Positions 1 to 6,663 of a DNA stretch of 8,374 bases are shown here, piece by piece. Source of the DNA: an uncultured Collinsella sp. (GTDB taxonomy: Bacteria > Actinomycetota > Coriobacteriia > Coriobacteriales > Coriobacteriaceae); contig CAAECF010000071.1 in assembly GCA_900754275.1 (NCBI GenBank), positions 1-8,374 on the forward strand, given 5' to 3'. Below the pieces are notes generated by a model. That model was not told the origin of the DNA. It searched no databases and was given only the letters and a program-made list of their open reading frames with translations. The translations under genes were made by a program, and so were the position numbers. Position 1 is the first letter of the stretch, and each line of letters opens with the position of its first letter.

Positions 1-50
1 AGGCTTTATCTGAACGACTTTGCGAAGCAACCGGAGTGAAGATAAAGCCT
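1..50. repeat. perfect 10-bp inverted repeat, 30-nt loop
   Basis: AGGCTTTATC at 1-10 is the exact reverse complement of GATAAAGCCT at 41-50. No T-run follows on either strand, so it does not look like an ordinary intrinsic terminator. It begins at base 1, so it may extend further upstream. It could be a stem-loop behind an unseen upstream gene or a small dispersed repeat. Confidence 0.5.
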
Positions 51-95
51 GGCCCGACCGCGAAGCGCCACAAAGACCGCAGGGACGGGAGCAGC

Positions 96-113
96 TATAC
101 TACTCTCAGTAGT
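96..113 (+). promoter_or_regulatory. probable purE promoter -10 with overlapping dyad
   Basis: TATACT at 96-101 differs from the consensus -10 hexamer at one base and lies about 64 nt before the purE start. No good -35 is visible at the right spacing; AAGACC at 73-78 is poor. A dyad, ACTACT (99-104) and AGTAGT (108-113) around CTC, overlaps the -10 and the expected start point, where a repressor would sit. The operator role is inference. Confidence 0.4.
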
Positions 114-121
114 TAAGGGTC

Positions 122-131
122 GCGGATCCGC
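122..131. promoter_or_regulatory. 10-bp palindrome in the purE leader
   Basis: GCGGATCCGC is a perfect palindrome between the probable -10 and the purE ribosome binding site. It could be an operator half or a short RNA hairpin. It may also be chance in GC-rich sequence. Confidence 0.25.
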
Positions 132-164
132 CGCGTCGCCGTTCTCAACAGGAGGTCTTTGTTT

Positions 165-629
165 ATGGCAGATCAGAAGCCGGTTGTCGGGATCATTATG
201 GGCTCCAAGTCCGATCTGGGCGTTATGGAAGGTTGCACCGCCGAGCTCGAGGCGCTGGGCGTGCCCTATGAGCTTGTCATTGCGAGCGCACACCGCACAC
301 CGGCGAAGGTCCACGAGTGGGCTTCGACTGCCGCCGATCGCGGTATCAAAGTGATTATCGCCGCCGCCGGCAAGGCCGCTCACCTGGGTGGTGTCGTGGC
401 TGCCTTTACGCCGCTGCCGGTCATCGGCGTGCCTATGAAGACGAGTGACCTGGGCGGCATGGATTCGCTGCTGTCGATGGTGCAGATGCCTTCGGGCGTG
501 CCCGTGGCCTGCGTTGCCATCAATGGCGCCAAGAACGCCGCCATCTACGCCACGCAGATTCTGGGCGCTTGCGACCCCGAGTACCGCAAGGTTATCGAGA
601 AGATGAAGCAGGAGATGGCCGACGCCTAG
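165..629 (+). CDS. purE: N5-carboxyaminoimidazole ribonucleotide mutase, PurE (class I)
   Basis: PurE interconverts N5-CAIR and CAIR in de novo purine synthesis, in the cytoplasm; the family forms an octamer. The 154-residue product is normal in length. Visible family motifs are MGSKSD at 12-17 (phosphate loop), SAHRTP at 41-46 with the catalytic His at 43, GKAAHLGG at 69-76, and SLLSMVQMPSGVPV at 101-114. The AAHL and VQMP segments fit the class I (bacterial mutase) form rather than class II. ATG 165 was chosen because GGAGG at 151-155 lies 9 nt upstream; an in-frame TTG at 159 would leave only 3 nt. No purK is next to it. The sortase gene follows after 35 nt on the same strand, so the two are probably co-transcribed. 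The protein looks intact. Confidence 0.97.
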   Translation: MADQKPVVGIIMGSKSDLGVMEGCTAELEALGVPYELVIASAHRTPAKVHEWASTAADRGIKVIIAAAGKAAHLGGVVAAFTPLPVIGVPMKTSDLGGMDSLLSMVQMPSGVPVACVAINGAKNAAIYATQILGACDPEYRKVIEKMKQEMADA

Positions 630-664
630 GCGTTCCGCCGTTTCACCGCAGTATAAGGAGAGCC

Positions 665-1669
665 ATGTCCGACTATCAGGGAAAACGATTCAAGGCTTCT
701 CAGATTCCCGATCCGTCGAAGCCGGGTGCTGCCCATGCGGCACAGCAGGGTCGGACATCCTCTCCTCAACAGCCGCGCGCGCCACGTTCCGTAACGCCGA
801 CGTCCCATCGCCGCCAGGATACGCCGGCTGCGTATCGCCCTTCGTCATATGGCACGGCAAAGAAGCAGGCTCGGACGACGAGGCAGCTGAGTGACGCGCC
901 GTCCAACTATGCCGAGCAGCCGCGTAAGAAACGCCGATCCATCATTCCCATCTTGCTCATCATCGTGGGCATCGGTCTGATTGTCGCCGCTGCCGCTATC
1001 TTTATTAATGCTCAGATTGGCTATAAGCAGGCGAGCGATTCGTATCAGAAAATCGAGAAGCAATATATAAGCGATAAGGACGCCAGCGGCGTACCGATTA
1101 TCGACTTCGATGCACTTGCTCAGACGAACCCTGAGATTGTGGGTTGGATTTATGTGCCGGGAACCAACATCAACTATCCTGTGGTGCAGACTAACAACAA
1201 CTCCAAGTACCTCAACACGCTGTTTGACGGTACGGCCAATGCGTCGGGCGCCATCTTTTTGGATAGCGACGATACCGCGCCGGGCATGGTGGATCAGCAG
1301 ACCACGATCTACGGCCACCACATGAACGACGGCTCAATGTTCAATGTGATTTCGGACACGACCGATCAGACGACATTCGACAGCATGGAATACGTGTACT
1401 ACATTACACGCGATGCGACGTATAAGCTGCGTCCGCTGGCGACCAAGGTCGTTGAGGATACGTACGCCAAGGCGCGCACGCCCAACTTTGAAGGCGACGA
1501 CGGACTGACGAACTATCTGTCCGAGATGCTCGACGGCGCCTCGGCCGTGGCGAGCGACGCCACCGACCGCGCTGCTTCGGCAACCAAGATCGTTACGCTT
1601 GTGACCTGCCGTTCGCTGTCGCTGAGCAACACACGTGCCGTCATGGTGCTCACACCGGTCGAGGAATAA
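665..1669 (+). CDS. srtB: class B sortase with long cytoplasmic N-terminal tail
   Basis: Sortases are membrane-anchored cysteine transpeptidases that cut a C-terminal sorting signal and link surface proteins to the wall or to pilin subunits. This 334-residue protein has a Pro/Gln/Arg/Ser-rich, probably disordered tail (1-87), a basic stop KKRR (88-91), one membrane segment (about 93-114), and an extracytoplasmic sortase domain (about 145-331). The catalytic His is in TIYGHHM (H218), the nucleophile in TLVTC (C315), and the Arg in SNTRAVM (R324). The EIVGWIYVPGTNINYPVVQ start of the domain is typical of class B. ATG 665 follows AAGGAG at 655-660; an upstream in-frame extension would overlap purE and is rejected. 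No LPXTG-type substrate is visible nearby, so the target is unknown. The tail is longer than in most SrtB proteins I know. Confidence 0.92.
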   Translation: MSDYQGKRFKASQIPDPSKPGAAHAAQQGRTSSPQQPRAPRSVTPTSHRRQDTPAAYRPSSYGTAKKQARTTRQLSDAPSNYAEQPRKKRRSIIPILLIIVGIGLIVAAAAIFINAQIGYKQASDSYQKIEKQYISDKDASGVPIIDFDALAQTNPEIVGWIYVPGTNINYPVVQTNNNSKYLNTLFDGTANASGAIFLDSDDTAPGMVDQQTTIYGHHMNDGSMFNVISDTTDQTTFDSMEYVYYITRDATYKLRPLATKVVEDTYAKARTPNFEGDDGLTNYLSEMLDGASAVASDATDRAASATKIVTLVTCRSLSLSNTRAVMVLTPVEE

Positions 1670-1711
1670 GTTGTTCGAGAGTAGCTCATTTGGGACGGTA
1701 AGGGAGAAATG

Positions 1712-2128
1712 ATGCTTGAAAGTGGCAAATCGATGCCTTCGGTCGATGCGTGGCTTCGCGAGGCTAAGACCGATGCTTCGGCGGCTGGCTGCGGCATGTA
1801 CCTGACACACAATGGCGTGGTGCGCGCAACGCCCAAATCCGAGGCACGCGGCATCGAGACCGGTGGCGTGGCGCCTGGACACAGGGTGGGCGGTATGGTG
1901 TTTGGCTTCGATGCCGATAAGGTGCAGGCCGCTATCGAGGCGACGCGCGCGATGCCGGGCATCGGCTACGTGCGCGTGTGGTTGGCGAGCGGCGAGCTGA
2001 CCGTGGGCGACGACATCATGCTCGTGCTCATTGGCGGAGACATTCGTCCGCATGTGGTCGATGCGCTGCAGGCGCTCGTTGGCACCGTCAAGAACGAATG
2101 CGTGAGTGAGGTCGAGCGCGAGGCGTAG
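1712..2128 (+). CDS. divergent MoaE-like protein (molybdopterin synthase large-subunit family)
   Basis: MoaE carries the active site of molybdopterin synthase, which adds two sulfurs to precursor Z with sulfur carried by MoaD. The 138-residue product has the MoaE order: an early NGVVRATPK (about 34-42), a helix with KVQAAIEATR (70-79), then YVRVWLASGELTVGDDIM (86-103), IRPHVVDAL (111-119) and a terminal VKNECVSEVE. These match the HR.G.L.VGE, HR..A and LK..V...K.E blocks only loosely. The lysine of the LK block is kept (K127), but the second lysine of the usual WKKE end is absent. Start: AGGGAG at 1701-1706 leaves 5 nt to ATG 1712, but only 2 nt to the adjacent in-frame ATG 1709, which remains possible. 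It lies 42 nt after the sortase and before the terminator. No other Mo-cofactor gene is visible, so a different small-molecule role is possible. Confidence 0.7.
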   Translation: MLESGKSMPSVDAWLREAKTDASAAGCGMYLTHNGVVRATPKSEARGIETGGVAPGHRVGGMVFGFDADKVQAAIEATRAMPGIGYVRVWLASGELTVGDDIMLVLIGGDIRPHVVDALQALVGTVKNECVSEVEREA

Positions 2129-2158
2129 GGGCTTGCGTCGATAGAAGGCTCGTTTATA

Positions 2159-2197
2159 AAAATGCCCGCCGGTTCGTGTGATACCGGCGGGCATTTT
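2159..2197. terminator. bidirectional intrinsic terminator
   Basis: AAAATGCCCGCCGGT (2159-2173) and ACCGGCGGGCATTTT (2183-2197) form a perfect 15-bp stem with a 9-nt loop. The A-run and T-run make it functional in both directions. It ends the purE unit on the plus strand and the convergent membrane gene, whose stop is at 2218, on the minus strand. Confidence 0.95.
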
Positions 2198-2217
2198 GCG
2201 TTTTGGGCGCGGTGGCG

Positions 2218-3447
2218 CTACACGCGCGTCGCATCCTTGGGGCTCATGGTCATACTCTGGAAACGGTTTTCCATGTACTCGTTATCGAAATACTTGCCGT
2301 AGAACTGTGCGACGGGAATGTCTTGGACCGTGCCGTTCACGCGCTGATACCAGAAATCGAGCGACTGCAGTGTCATGACGCCGTCTACCAGCATGATAAC
2401 GGTAAAGATGACGGTGGCCGAGTAGCGACTCTTCCATGGGATCATGTTGATGAGCTTGAGCAGCCTCGGCAGCAACAACTTGATCCAGATGAGGCCGCCC
2501 AGGCCCCATAGACAGGCAAAGCCCGTGCAGGTGCGTCCGCCTGTGAGGACCACGAGCGGGTCGGGCATGCCGAACAGCGTTATGTGCGAGTAGCTCCACG
2601 AGACCACGCCAAACGCGGTCTGCATAAACCAGCCCACGAACACCTCAAAGCTTGCGCCAAGCAAGGCACTCACCAGGAAAATGATGACGGGGTTCTTTTT
2701 ATAGAAGCGGTTGAGCACCATGGTCATAAGGACGGCGCCAAAGCCGTAGATGGGACTAAAGGGGCCAAACAGCATACCGGCGCGGTCCTGATAGACGCCC
2801 GGGTCGTCGACTGTCATGTGCCAGATGTCCTCGGCGATCAGGCCGAGCACGCAGCAGACGAAGAACACCCAGAACAGGTTGAAGTAGTTGAGTTTGATGT
2901 AGCCCTCGCCGGTTTCATCGCGGCCGAGCATGCCCTCGGCCGCGGCGTCGCGGTCGAGCATCTCCCGCAGGCGGCGCTGCAGTTCGCGCTCCTGGCGCAG
3001 CGTGGGATCGACGGTGGCTGAAAGTGCGATGAGGATGCCGAGCTGAATAGCGGGACGAAGCAAGAAGAGCCCGATACCCTGGAGCATCACGTCGACCAAA
3101 AGCTCGACGACGGTGAATGCAATAAGGATGTAGGACAGGCGGGCGGCGTTGCGGCGCTGGTTTTTGATAAGGTCCAGGCCAAAGATGATCAGGATGACGG
3201 CACTTGCCGCAGAGAGCATGATGCCGGCGACGATGAGTCCAACCGCGACCAGCATATTGTCGCCGAGCTTTTCGGCGGCGTTACCGTTGATGAGTGCGGT
3301 GATGACCTGCCACATAAAGGCGGCGACCGACGGGAGCGTGCCCACGCCGGACAGGATGCACAGGACGGCGTACACCTTAATGATGAGGGGAATCTTCTTG
3401 ACCTCCGTGGCGCTGGGGACGCTGGGGTCGAGTTCATTTCGATCCAT
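2218..3447 (-). CDS. polytopic membrane protein, putative ABC-transporter type IV (PF06541-like) domain
   Basis: This 409-residue integral membrane protein has two parts. Residues about 20-145 hold four hydrophobic segments (about 20-50, 65-92, 104-124 and 126-144). A charged, Arg/Glu-rich cytoplasmic stretch follows (about 147-182, RQERELQRRLREMLDR). The second part (about 187-365) carries the motif GMLFGPFSPIYGFGAVLM (224-241) and several membrane helices, the signature of the putative ABC-transporter type IV (CmpB/DUF1113) family. That family's function is not well established, and no ATPase gene is next to it. The start at 3447 follows an AAAGG site (3454-3458 on the opposite strand) at 6 nt. 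The gene is monocistronic, convergent with the purE unit and divergent from purF. Transport activity is unproven; it may act in the envelope. Confidence 0.85.
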   Translation of the reverse strand: MDRNELDPSVPSATEVKKIPLIIKVYAVLCILSGVGTLPSVAAFMWQVITALINGNAAEKLGDNMLVAVGLIVAGIMLSAASAVILIIFGLDLIKNQRRNAARLSYILIAFTVVELLVDVMLQGIGLFLLRPAIQLGILIALSATVDPTLRQERELQRRLREMLDRDAAAEGMLGRDETGEGYIKLNYFNLFWVFFVCCVLGLIAEDIWHMTVDDPGVYQDRAGMLFGPFSPIYGFGAVLMTMVLNRFYKKNPVIIFLVSALLGASFEVFVGWFMQTAFGVVSWSYSHITLFGMPDPLVVLTGGRTCTGFACLWGLGGLIWIKLLLPRLLKLINMIPWKSRYSATVIFTVIMLVDGVMTLQSLDFWYQRVNGTVQDIPVAQFYGKYFDNEYMENRFQSMTMSPKDATRV

Positions 3448-3473
3448 ACAGAACCTTTCTCGCTTTGTCCTAG

Positions 3474-3502
3474 GTTACAAGGATACGCCGCCGACCTGCC
3501 AA
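3474..3502 (-). promoter_or_regulatory. probable promoter of the membrane gene
   Basis: On the minus strand TTGGCA (3502-3497; 5 of 6 to the -35 consensus) is followed, after exactly 17 nt, by TGTAAC (3479-3474; 4 of 6 to the -10). This places the start point about 20 nt before the gene's ATG. A GGACG-AA-CGTCC dyad (3509-3520) lies just upstream of the -35 and could bind a regulator. Confidence 0.4.
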
Positions 3503-3681
3503 AAGACAGGACGAACGTCCCAATTGCAACAATGTAACCCTCAACGGTGGACGCGGCGGCCATCTGGGGGCGCAGGCGCTTGCACTGGACAGACCGATAA
3601 AATGTTTGGCCGCAAAACGGATTATTAGCTCGGTGGGCTTTTAAAATGCGCTGTTCATGCGCGGGAGTGCTTGTCTTGCCG

Positions 3682-3691
3682 TGCGTATAAT
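3682..3691 (+). promoter_or_regulatory. probable purF promoter (consensus -10)
   Basis: A perfect TATAAT lies at 3686-3691, 41 nt before the purF ATG, with a TG two bases upstream (3682-3683), close to an extended -10. No convincing -35 is present at 16-18 nt, so an activator or the extended -10 may compensate. No purine riboswitch or PurR box that I recognise lies between it and purF. The rest of the 3448-3732 gap shows no gene. Confidence 0.5.
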
Positions 3692-3732
3692 AGGGCAGGT
3701 AACGCCAAATAACGAGGCTCTGAGGGGATGCC

Positions 3733-5403
3733 ATGTCTCAAGAAACCATCCACGCGGCCGAGCGCGCCGCGGGACAGGTGAAGACCATGTCGACGTATGA
3801 TCCGGACTCCGACCAGCTGCATGAGGAATGCGGCATTTTTGGTGTGTGGGCACCCGATCGCGATGTGGCTCGACTGACGTACTTTGGTCTGCGCGCGCTG
3901 CAGCATCGCGGCCAGGAATCGGCGGGAATCGCCGTGGGCGACGGCGGCACGGTTATGGTCCGCAAAGACCTGGGACTGCTCGACCGCGTGTTCTCCAACG
4001 CCGACCTGTCGACGCTCTCCGGCCAGCTGGCCGTGGGCCACGTGCGCTATGGCACTGCCGGTGCCAAGAGCTGGGAAGCCTCGCAGCCGCATCTTTCCAC
4101 CATCAACAGCGTCATTATCGCGCTTGCTCACAACGGCACTCTGGTCAACACCGACGAGCTGCGCCGCCAGCTGATCGAGCTGGGCGTGCCGTTCCTCTCC
4201 AATTCGGATTCCGAGGTCGCGACCAAGCTTATCGGCTACTTTACTCAGCGTACGGGCCACCTGCGCGAGGGCATTCGCAAGACCATGGAGCTCGTGCGCG
4301 GCGGCTACGCCATGACGCTCATCAACGAGCAGGCGCTCTACGCATTCCGCGATCCGCACGGTATTCGCCCGCTCGTGCTGGGCAAGCTGGTGGACGAGGG
4401 TCTGGACCAGGCCGATGCCGCATCCGTTTCGCAGCTGCCCTCGCAAGACGGCGCCACGACGGTCGGCTCTGCCGTCCATGTCACGCGCGCCGGCGGCTGG
4501 GTCGTTGCTTCTGAGACCTGCGCACTCGACATCGTGGGCGCCGAGTACGTCCGTGACGTCCGTCCTGGTGAGATTTTGCGCATCAGCGCCGAGGGTCTGG
4601 TATCCGAGCAGGGCGTGCCTGCCGCCGAAGAGCCCGCCAACTGCATCTTTGAGCAGGTCTACTTTGCCCGCCCCGACTCCATTATGAACGGCAAGAGCGT
4701 TTACGCCTGCCGTTACGACATGGGTCGTCAGCTGGCACATGAGGAGCCCGTCGAGGCCGACCTGGTCATCGGCGTGCCCGACTCCGGCCTGCCGCCCGCG
4801 GAGGGGTATTCGCACGAGAGCGGTATTCCCTTTGGCGAGGGTCTTATCAAGAACCGCTACGTGGGCCGTACGTTTATCGAGCCTACGCAGGAGCTGCGCG
4901 CCATGGGCGTGCGCATGAAGCTCAACCCGCTGCGCGACAACATCGAGGGCAAGCGCCTGGTCGTCATCGACGACTCCATCGTGCGCGGCACCACCATGGT
5001 GCAGCTTGTCAAGATGCTGCGCAACGCCGGCGCCAAGGAGATTCATATCCGCATCAACTCGCCCGAGGTCATCTGGCCGTGCTTCTACGGTATCGATACC
5101 GACGTGCAGTCGCAGCTTATCAGCGCCAACAAGACGGTCGATGAGATCTGCGAGTACATCGGCGCCGATTCGCTGGCCTTCCTTTCGGTCGAGGGCCTGC
5201 TGAAGGTCATGCCCAAGGGCGGCTACTGCGATGCGTGCTTTACCGGCCGCTACCCCGTGGCGATTCCCGAGAGCTTTGGCCGCGACAAGTTTATGGAGGG
5301 CTTTAAGCCCCGTAACCTGGATAAGCCGCTGCACTTTGACGACGATGCCGTGGTCGAGAAATACGACGACCGCAGCTGGGAAGAGAAGCACGGCGAGGCC
5401 TAA
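3733..5403 (+). CDS. purF: amidophosphoribosyltransferase, PurF (4Fe-4S, propeptide type)
   Basis: PurF makes phosphoribosylamine from PRPP and glutamine, the committed first step of purine synthesis. In the 556-residue product, the Ntn glutaminase nucleophile is Cys33 in EECGIFGV; the first 32 residues form a propeptide to be removed. Glutaminase motifs are LQHRGQESAGI (56-66) and AHNGTLVN (132-139). The PRPP loop is VIDDSIVRGTT (411-421). Cysteines 304, 450, 499 and 502 match the four iron-sulfur ligands of the Bacillus-type enzyme, so an oxygen-sensitive cluster is likely. ATG 3733 has GAGGGG 5 nt upstream. An internal ATG at 3787 with a weaker site would give a 14-residue propeptide, nearer the Bacillus length. 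Residues about 220-252 appear inserted relative to the Bacillus protein, between RPLVLGKL and WVVASETCALD. It leads purF-purM-purN. Confidence 0.97.
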   Translation: MSQETIHAAERAAGQVKTMSTYDPDSDQLHEECGIFGVWAPDRDVARLTYFGLRALQHRGQESAGIAVGDGGTVMVRKDLGLLDRVFSNADLSTLSGQLAVGHVRYGTAGAKSWEASQPHLSTINSVIIALAHNGTLVNTDELRRQLIELGVPFLSNSDSEVATKLIGYFTQRTGHLREGIRKTMELVRGGYAMTLINEQALYAFRDPHGIRPLVLGKLVDEGLDQADAASVSQLPSQDGATTVGSAVHVTRAGGWVVASETCALDIVGAEYVRDVRPGEILRISAEGLVSEQGVPAAEEPANCIFEQVYFARPDSIMNGKSVYACRYDMGRQLAHEEPVEADLVIGVPDSGLPPAEGYSHESGIPFGEGLIKNRYVGRTFIEPTQELRAMGVRMKLNPLRDNIEGKRLVVIDDSIVRGTTMVQLVKMLRNAGAKEIHIRINSPEVIWPCFYGIDTDVQSQLISANKTVDEICEYIGADSLAFLSVEGLLKVMPKGGYCDACFTGRYPVAIPESFGRDKFMEGFKPRNLDKPLHFDDDAVVEKYDDRSWEEKHGEA

Positions 5404-5457
5404 AACCTGCCATGTAGGGACAGGTTCATTTTGGTAGGTTTTACCTGCTGTTTTGTT
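5401..5457 (+). promoter_or_regulatory. purF-purM attenuator-like or REP-like structured segment
   Basis: Four segments can pair in competing ways. Segment 1 AAAACCTGCC (5402-5411) pairs either with segment 2 CAGGTT (5421-5426) or, over 10 bp with one G-U, with segment 3 GGTAGGTTTT (5433-5442). Segment 3 can instead pair with segment 4, ACCTGCTG (5443-5450), forming a UGGUAGGU/ACCUGCUG stem with three G-U pairs followed by TTTTGTT (5451-5457), like a weak terminator. Segment 1 overlaps the purF stop codon, so a terminating ribosome would cover it. On the minus strand the block contains CTGTCCC, the core of the repeat near 8.0 kb, so it may be a captured repeat. Both readings are inference. 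Confidence 0.4.
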
Positions 5458-5465
5458 GATATGAC

Positions 5466-5490
5466 GGCGCGTGCTGTTATGGCGCGCGCC
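5466..5490 (+). other. strong GC-rich hairpin in the purM leader
   Basis: GGCGCGTGC (5466-5474) pairs with GCGCGCGCC (5482-5490) over 9 bp with one G-U, around a TGTTATG loop. No T-run follows, so it is not a terminator. It may be an mRNA processing or stability element, or help expose the purM ribosome binding site. Confidence 0.55.
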
Positions 5491-5511
5491 GAAATGAACG
5501 CAACTATGAGC

Positions 5512-5539
5512 ACCGTTTGGCGCCCGCGCGGCGGACGGT
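5512..5539 (+). other. compound hairpin just before the purM ribosome binding site
   Basis: ACCGT (5512-5516) pairs with ACGGT (5535-5539), enclosing CGCC (5521-5524) and GGCG (5530-5533). It ends about 8 nt before the GAGAGGAAGG ribosome binding site of purM (from 5544), near enough to influence translation. It could also be chance pairing in GC-rich sequence. Confidence 0.35.
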
Positions 5540-5559
5540 AGTGGGAGAGGAAGGCTCAG

Positions 5560-6663
5560 ATGAGCGACAGCAAGCATGTGACGTATGAGGACGCCGGCGT
5601 CGATACCGCCGAGGGCGGCCGCGCCGTCGACGCCATTAAGCAAATGGTTAAGGACACCAACCGTCCCGAGGTCATCGGCGGTATCGGTGGCTTTGGTGGC
5701 TTATTCTCGGCCGCCGCGCTTAAGGATATGGAAGACCCGATTCTGATCAGCGGTACCGACGGCGTGGGCACCAAACTTGTGCTCGCCCAGATCATGGATC
5801 GTCACGAGACGGTGGGCCAGGACCTGGTCGCCATGTGCGTCAACGACATTTTGGCTTCGGGCGCCGAGCCGCTGTTCTTCCTGGACTACGTTGCCATCGG
5901 CCACATTGAGGCCGAGCACATGGCAAAGATCATCAAGGGTGTGGCCGACGGCTGCAAGCTCGCGGGCTGCGCGCTCGTGGGCGGCGAGATGGCCGAGCAC
6001 CCCGGCGTCATGGCTCCGGCCGACTACGACCTTGCCGGCTTTACCGTGGGCGTCGTCGACCGTCCCAAGATGCTCGATCCCGCAAACGTCCGCCCCGGCG
6101 ACGTGATTCTGGGCCTGCCTTCCACCGGCGTGCACTCCAACGGTTACTCGCTCGTGCGCAAGGTCATTGGCGTCGACGGCATTAAGCCGGGCACGCCCGA
6201 GGCCGCCGCTAAGGCCGAGGAGCTGAGCCGTCCGCTCGAGGAGCTCGGCGGCGCATCGCTGGCAGACGCCCTGTTGGCCCCCACGCGCATCTATGTCAAG
6301 CCGATTCTTGAGTTGCTCCGCGGCGGCGCCAACGTGCACGCTATCGCCCACATTACTGGCGGCGGTATTACCGAGAACCTCAACCGCGCGCTTGCCGACG
6401 ACGTCGACGCCGTGGTCACCCGCAACGGCGCCGAGATGGGTTGGGACGTTCCGCCCGTCATCACCTACGTGTCGCGCCAGGCCGAGCTCGCGCCCAACGA
6501 GGCATGCAAGACCTTCAACATGGGCGTTGGCCTGTGCCTGATCGTCGCCCCCGAGGACGAGGCCGCGGTTACCGAGGCCCTGGTCGCGCTGGGCGAGAAG
6601 CCGTTCCGCGTGGGCGAGTGCGTTGAGGGTTCCGGTAAGGTCGTGTACTCCGATGAGCGCTAA
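5560..6663 (+). CDS. purM: phosphoribosylformylglycinamidine cyclo-ligase (AIR synthetase), PurM
   Basis: PurM uses ATP to close the imidazole ring, turning FGAM into AIR, the fifth step of purine synthesis. The 367-residue protein is slightly longer than the usual 345 or so. It carries GTDGVGTK (65-72), AMCVNDILASGAEPLFFLDY (91-110), GGEMAEHPG (141-149), DLAGFTVG (157-164), GLPSTGVHSNGYSLVRK (185-201) and AHITGGGITENL (263-274), the ATP-binding and substrate motifs of the PurM/PurL fold. The start at 5560 follows a good GAGAGGAAGG site. It begins after a 156-nt structured gap from purF, while purN overlaps its 3' end by 11 nt, so purM and purN are translationally coupled. No defect is visible. 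Confidence 0.97.
   Translation: MSDSKHVTYEDAGVDTAEGGRAVDAIKQMVKDTNRPEVIGGIGGFGGLFSAAALKDMEDPILISGTDGVGTKLVLAQIMDRHETVGQDLVAMCVNDILASGAEPLFFLDYVAIGHIEAEHMAKIIKGVADGCKLAGCALVGGEMAEHPGVMAPADYDLAGFTVGVVDRPKMLDPANVRPGDVILGLPSTGVHSNGYSLVRKVIGVDGIKPGTPEAAAKAEELSRPLEELGGASLADALLAPTRIYVKPILELLRGGANVHAIAHITGGGITENLNRALADDVDAVVTRNGAEMGWDVPPVITYVSRQAELAPNEACKTFNMGVGLCLIVAPEDEAAVTEALVALGEKPFRVGECVEGSGKVVYSDER

Noticed and set aside
1..39. Possible C-terminal end of an upstream plus-strand gene (RLYLNDFAKQPE then TGA)
   Set aside because: Only 12 codons are visible. Codon choice is acceptable, but another frame is also open (3-116) and there is no way to decide from this window.
569..664. Upstream in-frame extension of the sortase into purE
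   Set aside because: It would overlap the end of purE by about 60 nt, has no ribosome binding site, and ATG 665 has a good one.
1334..2194. 286-codon minus-strand frame opposite the sortase and MoaE-like genes
   Set aside because: It lies wholly over well-supported plus-strand genes and the terminator, has low-complexity His/Arg-rich composition, and lacks a recognisable domain.
3448..3732. Purine or ZTP riboswitch upstream of purF
   Set aside because: I looked for the conserved cores of these RNAs and found no match in this gap, nor before purE or purM.
3655..5643. 662-codon open frame on the minus strand opposite purF
   Set aside because: It is the antisense shadow of purF in GC-rich sequence. 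The translation is rich in His, Ala, Leu, Arg and Val with no recognisable domain, and purF on the plus strand has all family motifs.
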